A stretch of DNA of 6,009 bases, taken from positions 1 to 6,009 of the forward strand of contig JAPPIY010000051.1 in the NCBI GenBank assembly GCA_026914095.1, in the 5' to 3' direction. Of the stretch, positions 1 through 4,133 are shown one piece after another. Source of the stretch: Oligoflexia bacterium (GTDB taxonomy: Bacteria; Bdellovibrionota; Bdellovibrionia; Bdellovibrionales; UBA1609). Within the stretch, counting starts at the first letter, position 1, and the number at the start of each line of letters is the position of its first letter. The position numbers and the translations under genes are program-made. The notes beneath the pieces were generated by a model. That model saw only the letters and a list, made by a program, of their open reading frames with translations. It had not been told where the DNA came from and searched no databases.

Positions 1-311
1 TCTTTATATTCTCCATTTTCATAATGACACTTTAAGCCTGCTACTTGTCTTTTTCTAAATTGACCAAATATAATTCCCAAATTAGGAAGAGTCCTTAAAG
101 CTCGCAAATAGATATTTTGTCGGATAGTGTTAGAAGGATCTTTCTTTTGTTCTTTTACTGGAGCTGTAAAATATTTAATTTTTATAATTTTGGCTTTTTT
201 TAAATTTAAGTAAGATTGGCATAGCTTTTGAAGATTAAGCCACTTGTAAGGAGTGTGTTTTAAACGATAATAGAGATTAAAACCATCAATATAAACAATA
301 ATTTTTTTCAT
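1..311 (-). CDS. NYN-domain (LabA/DUF88-type, PIN-like) protein, 3' part cut off by window edge
   Basis: The reading frame starts at the ATG complementary to 309-311 and stays open to base 1, giving 103 residues without a stop. The N-terminus reads MKKIIVYIDGFNLYYRLK: a short hydrophobic beta strand followed by D9-G10-F11-N12, the signature of NYN domains, whose first acidic residue helps bind metal in this PIN-like nuclease fold. A second strand (KIKYFTAPV, about 44-52) and a helix with R64-Q65 and R70 (RQNIYLRALR) follow, then a strand at about 79-83, in the usual NYN order. The family is known or predicted to act on RNA. The later acidic residues that complete the active site would lie outside the window. 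No clear Shine-Dalgarno site precedes the ATG; instead a GC-rich hairpin ends about 11 bases upstream. The family call is firm; the substrate is unknown. Confidence 0.85.
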   Translation of the reverse strand, partial: MKKIIVYIDGFNLYYRLKHTPYKWLNLQKLCQSYLNLKKAKIIKIKYFTAPVKEQKKDPSNTIRQNIYLRALRTLPNLGIIFGQFRKRQVAGLKCHYENGEYK

Positions 312-322
312 GTTCTAAATAC

Positions 323-371
323 GCGAAAGCAGGCTTTCGCCTGCTCGCACCCACCAGTCGAAACCAATGGG
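323..371 (-). promoter_or_regulatory. Structured GC-rich 5' leader of the NYN gene
   Basis: Read on the minus strand, this stretch forms two successive hairpins. The first (371-350) pairs CCCAUUGG with CUGGUGGG around the loop UUUCGA; all eight pairs form only if three G-U wobbles are allowed, which favours the minus-strand RNA as the folded molecule. The second (344-329) is GCAGGC and GCCUGC closed by a GAAA tetraloop of the GNRA type. A third hairpin (340-323), GCGAAAG and CUUUCGC with loop CCUG, overlaps the second and excludes it. It ends about 11 bases before the start codon. The block is much richer in G+C than its surroundings. It could be a leader that controls translation of the NYN gene, a small RNA, or a degenerate REP-like repeat. 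Confidence 0.5.
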
Positions 372-384
372 GATGTCATCTCTT

Positions 385-413
385 AGTATCTACATTTTTC
401 ATTATAGGTCAAG
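385..413 (-). promoter_or_regulatory. Candidate promoter for the NYN gene
   Basis: On the minus strand a TTGACC hexamer (five of six to the sigma-70 -35 consensus) is followed after about 16 bases by GATACT (four of six to TATAAT). Transcription from here would include the whole hairpin leader at 371-323 in the mRNA. A TATAAT also lies directly after TTGACC and could serve as a -10 for a different start. This is a motif match only. Confidence 0.3.
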
Positions 414-591
414 GATAAAATCAAAACAAATTACTTAGCCCTTTATTAAGCCTATTTCACATTAAAACCCTTAATTTTAAAGGCTTTCAAGCTATTTTTT
501 TTATCCAGTTTGAGATATTTTAACCAGATTTAGATATTCATCAAAGCAAGCCCAGCAAGAATATGCCACAGAGAGTTTAATAGAGCCTATT

Positions 592-732
592 GTCAAAAAA
601 AGCCGATCTAATATTTGTCACTGGAAAGAATCCAGCCCTTATTATTCTACGACTAAGAATTACAAGCTATTTCAAGATATTCAATCTTGTTTAAACTCAG
701 TGGGAAGGTGTCCTAAAAGAGATTCAAAGTGT
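592..732 (+). repeat. Direct repeat, copy A of the Cys/His domain
   Basis: This first unit of the degenerate tandem pair encodes V-K-K-S, then I-C-H-W-K-E-S-S, Y-Y-S-T-T-K-N-Y, C-L-N-S and C-P-K-R-D-S-K-C. Four cysteines and one histidine are shared in position with copy B, a spacing that could bind metal or form disulphides. The second copy starts 246 bases downstream in the same frame. Confidence 0.65.
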
Positions 733-837
733 CAAACTGCTGTTAATAGCCAGCCCGAACAAAAATAAGCTTTTGATGAATAAACAGAGAGACAAACTGT
801 TGAACAGTCAAGCCTCAATCAAGAAAGCAATCCTGTT

Positions 838-978
838 GTTAAAAAAAGTAAGCCGGGAATATGTCATGCAAAAAACTCTAGCTCTCATTATTCTAGGACT
901 AAAAACTTTACAGCTTTTCAAAGTTTAGAGCTATGTTTGAAGTCATGGGGGAAATGCCCTAAAAGAGATTTTGCTTGT
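838..978 (+). repeat. Direct repeat, copy B of the Cys/His domain
   Basis: This second unit encodes V-K-K-S, then I-C-H-A-K-N-S-S, H-Y-S-R-T-K-N-F, C-L-K-S and C-P-K-R-D-F-A-C. It aligns with copy A without gaps, keeping all Cys and His positions, and is followed by ten more residues and TAA at 1006-1008. It lies after the two in-frame stops at 766 and 781 and has no start codon of its own. Confidence 0.65.
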
Positions 979-1070
979 AATAGTGTGAGGATTCCTGCTT
1001 CCAATTAACAGAGATAAAATTGCAATGTTTTCAAATTCTTTATAAAAAGGTACTTCTAGCCGACATTCTA

Positions 1071-1090
1071 AAAAAAAGATGAAGTCTTTT
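1071..1090 (-). terminator. Weak candidate terminator for the lipoprotein gene
   Basis: On the minus strand, AAAAGA (1090-1085) pairs with TCTTTT (1079-1074) around a five-base loop and runs straight into further T residues, about 30 bases after the lipoprotein stop codon. The stem has only one G-C pair, so strength is doubtful; the AT-rich stretch at 1100-1120 offers other weak foldings. Confidence 0.3.
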
Positions 1091-1120
1091 ATAGCTAAAC
1101 TTTTATAAATATTTATATTT

Positions 1121-1633
1121 TTAAATAAAATTAACTTTGAATTGTTTTAGAGCTTTTTCTTGTTTTTTCTGTTGTAATTTTTGTTTTATTAAAGCTTTCC
1201 TGATAGCTTTTAATTTTTTAATAAGCCGTGATAGATTAGATTCCATATTATTGTATTTATTGGCAAACTCAATGAGTTTTTTTAATGCAGATTCAGTATC
1301 GGATACATTTTTAGGATCAAGAAAACCCCATGTCGTCTTATGATGTTCTATTTTGGAGATTAAAATAATACGGTTATACTCATAATTTATCGCCTCTTCG
1401 GCCATATTTTTATAAAGCTTCTCTAGTTCTAAAATTAGATCATAACTAGAACCCTCAATTAAAGATATTTCCCATTGATTTTGAATATCTTTAAAATCTT
1501 GATAAAAACTTTCCATGCTTTTTAAAGGTAATAAATAAATACCAGCTTTCTCTACTTGCCTATAATCATCCAAACTAGAGCAAGATACTAATAAAACAAA
1601 AAGCGAGATAAGAAAAATTAAATTGTTTTTCAT
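1121..1633 (-). CDS. Small lysine-rich lipoprotein, function unknown
   Basis: The 170-residue product begins with a lipoprotein signal peptide: K2, a hydrophobic core at residues 5-16 (LIFLISLFVLLV) and a lipobox L15-V16-S17-C18. Lipid would be attached to C18 after cleavage by signal peptidase II. Ser at +2, rather than Asp, suggests sorting to the outer membrane by the usual Gram-negative rule. The mature part is mostly predicted helix: an acidic and aromatic N-terminal half, then a strongly basic C-terminal helix (about 134-165, rich in Lys and Gln) with a coiled-coil look. I do not recognise a family. The gene is divergent from the Cys-rich gene at 1755 across 121 bases and has a good promoter upstream, but no clear Shine-Dalgarno site. 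The ATG start is supported by the intact signal peptide. Confidence in the gene and the lipobox is high; no function can be assigned. Confidence 0.8.
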   Translation of the reverse strand: MKNNLIFLISLFVLLVSCSSLDDYRQVEKAGIYLLPLKSMESFYQDFKDIQNQWEISLIEGSSYDLILELEKLYKNMAEEAINYEYNRIILISKIEHHKTTWGFLDPKNVSDTESALKKLIEFANKYNNMESNLSRLIKKLKAIRKALIKQKLQQKKQEKALKQFKVNFI

Positions 1634-1647
1634 TGTTTTTAAACAAT
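1632..1647. promoter_or_regulatory. Inverted repeat over the lipoprotein start codon
   Basis: ATTGTTT and AAACAAT form a perfect 7-bp inverted repeat around a TT spacer, overlapping the first bases of the lipoprotein gene. It could be a repressor site or an RNA hairpin at the ribosome entry region. Such AT-rich palindromes also arise by chance here, so the call is weak. Confidence 0.2.
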
Positions 1648-1683
1648 CGGCAGAATCTACATTGGACTTTAATTTTATTTTGA

Positions 1684-1712
1684 ATTATTCTAATATAAAG
1701 ACTTTCTGTAAA
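1684..1712 (-). promoter_or_regulatory. Sigma-70-type promoter for the lipoprotein gene
   Basis: On the minus strand TTTACA (1712-1707, five of six to consensus) and AATAAT (1689-1684, five of six) are separated by exactly 17 bases. Transcription would begin near 1677, giving a leader of about 44 bases before the ATG at 1633. Confidence 0.5.
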
Positions 1713-1754
1713 AAGATAGAATCTATTTAGCTAGAGAACAAAAGGAAACCTTAT

Positions 1755-1985
1755 ATGTCAAAATGCAATTTAAAATCAAAAAAGTGGCATTGTTTCTTAA
1801 AAGAGCAATATTGTCAGAAAAAAAATAAAAATTGGACTTGTATCCATGAATTAAAATGTCTATTTGCTTTTAAACAAATTGAAACTGGAAAAATTCTAAA
1901 TTCTATTTGTAAAGTTTTAACTAAAGACAAATCTTTTTCTGTGATAGGAAACACAAAAAAAGGCAGTATTGAAAAAGTTTTTTGA
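1755..1985 (+). CDS. Small cysteine-rich protein with duplicated W-x-C unit, unknown function
   Basis: The 76-residue product starts at an ATG with AAGGA at 1742-1746, eight bases upstream, a good ribosome binding site. It has no signal peptide or membrane segment, so it is probably cytoplasmic. Six cysteines (4, 13, 20, 29, 35, 52) and histidines 12 and 31 cluster in the first 52 residues. The sequence appears to repeat: K-K-W-H-C with Cys seven residues later (W11, C13, C20), and K-N-W-T-C with Cys six residues later (W27, C29, C35). There are no CxxC pairs, so it is not an ordinary zinc ribbon; metal binding is possible but only inferred. The C-terminal third (about 53-76) is basic and lacks Cys. 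I do not recognise a family. The TGA stop lies inside the left arm of a 12-bp inverted repeat that probably ends the transcript. Confidence 0.65.
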   Translation: MSKCNLKSKKWHCFLKEQYCQKKNKNWTCIHELKCLFAFKQIETGKILNSICKVLTKDKSFSVIGNTKKGSIEKVF

Positions 1986-2012
1986 TATTTTTAACAAGGA
2001 AAAAATATCAAA
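1981..2012 (+). terminator. 12-bp inverted repeat overlapping the stop codon, probable terminator
   Basis: TTTGATATTTTT (1981-1992) and AAAAATATCAAA (2001-2012) are a perfect 12-bp inverted repeat around the loop AACAAGGA. The left arm contains the TGA stop of the Cys-rich gene. The right arm is followed by a T-rich stretch (2018-2026) rather than an immediate T run, and the stem is almost all A-T, so efficiency is uncertain. Confidence 0.4.
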
Positions 2013-2082
2013 TTGAGTTTTGTTTTGACAGGTTTTTTGGAAAATCACAGCCAAAATCACCTCCAAAATAAAACAAAATCAA
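2013..2082. repeat. Long imperfect hairpin between the Cys-rich gene and phr
   Basis: This 70-base segment folds back on itself. TTGA (2013-2016) pairs with TCAA (2079-2082), TTTTGTTTT (2018-2026) with AAAACAAAA (2070-2078), GGT (2031-2033) with ACC (2059-2061), and TTTTGG (2035-2040) with CCAAAA (2051-2056). That makes 22 pairs around a ten-base loop, with an asymmetric interior loop. It abuts the 12-bp repeat at 1981-2012. It may insulate phr from upstream transcription or be a remnant of a small palindromic element. Confidence 0.45.
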
Positions 2083-2151
2083 GTTTCCTAAGTAATTTCA
2101 ATAGGATAAAAGGGCAATGGAAGAGATTTTAAGGCTTTCATCTTAAAGTTT

Positions 2152-2181
2152 TTGACAGGTAACAACCCTTAGGGGTAGACT
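2152..2181 (+). promoter_or_regulatory. Sigma-70-type promoter for phr
   Basis: A perfect TTGACA at 2152-2157 is followed after 18 bases by TAGACT (2176-2181), four of six to TATAAT. Transcription would start near 2188. That would place the alternative TTG at 2187 at or before the transcript start and leave a leader of about 17 bases before the ATG at 2205, so the promoter supports the ATG. Confidence 0.45.
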
Positions 2182-2204
2182 CAAAATTGAAACGGGATCA
2201 GTCT

Positions 2205-3614
2205 ATGATCTATGAAAGGTCTTTATGCTGGCTGAGAAGAGATCTTCGCCTCACAGACAATAGAGCGCTCTTTTTAGCTTGTGAAAAATCAAAGCAAGTT
2301 TTTCTCGCTTTTGTTTTTGACATAAATATATTAAACAAGCTGAGCAACAAAAAAGATCTCAGAGTGGAGTTTATTTTCAACGCCATTCAATCTATCAACC
2401 AAAAATTAAAAGAACAGAATTCCCAAGTGTTGATTCTGTATGGAAATCCTGTAGAATTGATTCCCGCTCTTTGTAAAAAGTTAAAGCTCTCTGCTGTTTT
2501 TGTAAATGAAGATTATGAAAATTACGCCAAACAAAGAGATCAAGCCATTAAAAAACAATTGATCCGGCAACAAACAGCCTTTCATTCCTCAAAAGACCAA
2601 GTTATTTTTAACGGCTCAGAAATTAAAAAAGAGGATGGCTCGTCCTACCGCGTTTTCACCGCCTACAAAAAAGCCTGGCTAAAAAAATTAAAGCCCAAAG
2701 AGCATTTAAAAGAATACCGTGCAAACCTGCAAAAGCTTTCTTCCACTAAAAACAACAGACAAAAAAAATGGAAATTAGAAGATTTGGGATTTCAAAAAAC
2801 AGAGCTTAATATCTCTTCGGGAGAAAAATCAGCTCAAATTCAGCTTAAAAAATTTTCCCAGTCTATAAGACAATATCATACAAACAGAGATTATCCTTAT
2901 TTAAACAAAAGCTCCCGCTTGTCTGTTCCTCTTAGATTTGGAGCGCTGTCTATTCGCGAATGTGTTCGCTTTGCCCTAAAACAGAAGAGCCGAGGAAATG
3001 AAGTCTGGCTGGCTGAGTTGATATGGCGTGAGTTTTACAGCATGATATTAGATCAATTTCCTTATGTGGAAAAAAAAGCTTTTTTAAAAAAGTATCAAAA
3101 TTTAAAGTGGAGCTATTCAAAAAAACGGTTTCAAGCTTGGTGTAAAGGCCAAACCGGCTTTCCCATTGTAGATGCGGGAATGAGACAGCTCAATCAAACG
3201 GGATTTATGCCCAACCGCATCCGCATGATAACCGCCAGTTTTTTAGTGAAAGATCTTCTTATTGATTGGAGAAAAGGAGAAAAATATTTTGCTGAAAAAC
3301 TGCTAGATTTTGATTTGGCCGCAAACAATGGAGGCTGGCAGTGGTGTGCGGGCGTTGGCTGTGAGGCTCAGCCTTATTTCCGTATTTTTAACCCTATCAC
3401 TCAGTCTCAAAAGTTTGATCCCAAAGGAGCTTATATCAAATCATGGGTCAAAGAGTTGAAAAACTTGAACGAAAAAGCGGTCCATTTTCCTATGACCTGC
3501 CCCACAGAGCTACCCAAAGGCTTCCAATTGGGGAAAAACTATCCCTTTCCTCTTGTAGATCATAAGACACAAAGGCAAAAAGCTTTAAAATTCTTCAAAA
3601 AAGCTGAAAAATAA
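2205..3614 (+). CDS. phr: Class I CPD photolyase (deoxyribodipyrimidine photo-lyase)
   Basis: The 469-residue enzyme splits cyclobutane pyrimidine dimers in DNA using blue light and reduced FAD. Length matches E. coli PhrB (about 472). Residues 1-130 form the Rossmann-like antenna domain, opening with C8-W9-L10-R11-R12-D13-L14. Glu105 aligns with the Glu that binds the folate antenna (MTHF) in E. coli. The FAD-binding half has S-R-L-S (237-240), E-L-I-W-R-E-F-Y (271-278, with Trp274 at the dimer-contact position), R-M-I-T-A-S-F-L-V-K-D-L (340-351), D-L-A-A-N-N-G-G-W-Q-W (370-380) and P-Y-F-R-I-F-N-P (390-397). The electron-transfer triad is intact at W302, W355 and W380. I chose ATG 2205, with GGGA seven bases upstream and a normal N-terminus; a TTG at 2187 in the same frame would add six residues. 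The gene has its own promoter. CPD rather than cryptochrome function is inferred from the close match to PhrB. Confidence 0.95.
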   Translation: MIYERSLCWLRRDLRLTDNRALFLACEKSKQVFLAFVFDINILNKLSNKKDLRVEFIFNAIQSINQKLKEQNSQVLILYGNPVELIPALCKKLKLSAVFVNEDYENYAKQRDQAIKKQLIRQQTAFHSSKDQVIFNGSEIKKEDGSSYRVFTAYKKAWLKKLKPKEHLKEYRANLQKLSSTKNNRQKKWKLEDLGFQKTELNISSGEKSAQIQLKKFSQSIRQYHTNRDYPYLNKSSRLSVPLRFGALSIRECVRFALKQKSRGNEVWLAELIWREFYSMILDQFPYVEKKAFLKKYQNLKWSYSKKRFQAWCKGQTGFPIVDAGMRQLNQTGFMPNRIRMITASFLVKDLLIDWRKGEKYFAEKLLDFDLAANNGGWQWCAGVGCEAQPYFRIFNPITQSQKFDPKGAYIKSWVKELKNLNEKAVHFPMTCPTELPKGFQLGKNYPFPLVDHKTQRQKALKFFKKAEK

Positions 3615-3721
3615 ACTTTTGACGAGGCTTGTCTTGACTTGAAAGTTTTAAAAGAAAAAATAAAATTATATTGATTCTGTTTGAAAATTCAGTATGGCTT
3701 GTTCCGTCCTCCTCTGGAAGA

Positions 3722-3773
3722 CTGGACTCCCGCGAAAGCCTGTCCTCATGGAAACAGGGGCGGGAATCTCCAG
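3722..3773. repeat. REP-like GC-rich palindromic element
   Basis: Nested arms pair CTGGA (3722-3726) with TCCAG (3769-3773), TCCCGC (3728-3733) with GCGGGA (3760-3765), and CCTGT (3739-3743) with ACAGG (3754-3758), leaving a ten-base tip. A further CTGGA lies at 3714-3718. The layout and the CTGGA-C-TCCCGCGAAAG sequence resemble the REP-type intergenic palindromes common in proteobacteria. It is far richer in G+C than its surroundings and lies in the 207-base gap between phr and the HTH gene. The 11-mer GCGAAAGCCTG (3732-3742) recurs on the minus strand at 330-340 in the NYN leader. It could also limit read-through from phr. A frame open across it continues into the HTH gene from a TTG at 3681, but this is not judged coding. 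Confidence 0.6.
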
Positions 3774-3809
3774 AAAGAAATTCAAATAAGATCAGTATAT
3801 CTATATAAT

Positions 3810-3815
3810 AAGGAG
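3810..3815 (+). promoter_or_regulatory. Ribosome binding site deciding the HTH gene start
   Basis: AAGGAG at 3810-3815 stands six bases before ATG 3822. It is the strongest Shine-Dalgarno site in the window and fixes the start there, rather than at the upstream in-frame TTG 3681, which would translate the palindromic repeat. Confidence 0.75.
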
Positions 3816-3821
3816 CTTAAT

Positions 3822-4130
3822 ATGTCACCCTGGCTTTCCCTTCAAGAGTATTCCTATCGTAAAGGAATTAGTGTCTCTACTTTGCGCAGAAAAATTAAAA
3901 ATGAAGATATAGAGTATAAACTAAAAAAGGGCCGTTACTTCTTAAAAGCGGATCTCAACGAAAAATCGGAAGAAAAAGAAAAAAGCTCCTTTAGGAAAAA
4001 ATTGCAGGAAAAAGAATTATTAAACTTAAAATACAATAATGAAGATCTTATGAATTTAGTTCATTTTTTAGAAACAGAAAAACAAGAGCTTTTAAAATAC
4101 ATAGAAAATGAACTGACTTTAACTCCCTAA
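3822..4130 (+). CDS. Small helix-turn-helix (excisionase/MerR-like) protein with coiled coil
   Basis: The 102-residue product begins W4-L5-S6-L7-Q8-E9-Y10, continues to the turn G15-I16-S17 and a likely recognition helix V18-S19-T20-L21-R22-R23-K24-I25-K26, and ends the domain with G37-R38-Y39-F40-L41. This is the plan of the short MerR/excisionase-type winged helix-turn-helix that binds DNA. Residues about 48-97 are highly charged and helical (Glu, Lys and Leu), likely a coiled coil for self-association. No ligand domain is present. The gene lies on the same strand as phr, 207 bases downstream with a REP-like element between, and its TAA is only 3 bases from the stop codon of convergent lon. 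That position could mean a regulator of a neighbour, but no operator was found. Confidence is good for the HTH fold and low for its role. Confidence 0.7.
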   Translation: MSPWLSLQEYSYRKGISVSTLRRKIKNEDIEYKLKKGRYFLKADLNEKSEEKEKSSFRKKLQEKELLNLKYNNEDLMNLVHFLETEKQELLKYIENELTLTP

Positions 4131-4133
4131 AAG

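Larger units (their letters stand above)
514..1008 (+). pseudogene. Decayed gene with two tandem Cys/His domains
   Basis: One frame (first codon at 514, final TAA at 1006-1008) encodes two related domains exactly 246 bases (82 codons) apart. Copy A spans about 592-732 and copy B about 838-978. Over the 40 residues from I-C-H to the last Cys, 23 are identical with no gap: I-C-H-x-K-x-S-S, Y-S-x-T-K-N, F-Q, C-L-x-S, then G-x-C-P-K-R-D-x-x-C. Each copy is preceded by a Gln/Glu/Ser-rich spacer ending V-K-K-S. TAA codons at 766-768 and 781-783 break the frame between the copies, and no ATG, GTG or TTG precedes either domain in frame, so neither half looks translatable. A TGA at 511-513 closes the frame upstream, and no signal peptide is visible. 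From memory, similar short Cys/His tails occur in some secreted proteins, but I cannot name the family. Conserved residues with differing codons suggest an old duplication kept by selection before decay. Confidence 0.6.

Noticed and set aside
329..356. Possible tRNA 3' end on the plus strand (GCAGG stem, then CACCCACCA)
   Set aside because: The loop between the stem arms lacks the TTCRA T-loop sequence, and no anticodon or D arm can be folded upstream.
340..372. Similarity of the minus strand (TTGGTTTCGACTGG) to the 5' end of tmRNA
   Set aside because: The GGTTTCGAC core matches the conserved tmRNA 5' region, but there is no GGGG acceptor strand in front of it, no matching 3' tRNA-like end, and no tag reading frame follows before the NYN gene. 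The match is too short.
766..783. TAA read-through or stop reassignment in the tandem Cys/His gene
   Set aside because: The other genes here with TAA (phr, lon, HTH) end at it normally, so reassignment is unlikely. The missing start codons also favour decay.
1137..1343. 68-residue plus-strand reading frame
   Set aside because: It lies wholly inside the lipoprotein gene on the other strand, which has a signal peptide and promoter. It has no ribosome binding site and is a shadow.
3613..3649. Possible terminator just after phr (AAACTTT and AAAGTTT)
   Set aside because: The 7-bp arms are separated by 22 bases that fold poorly, and only four T residues follow. Too weak to list.
3781..3809. TATAAT at 3804-3809 as promoter of the HTH gene
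   Set aside because: The hexamer is perfect, but transcription would start at about 3816, past the AAGGAG site, leaving about five bases before the ATG. The partner TTCAAA is also poor. It is more likely a chance match in AT-rich spacer.
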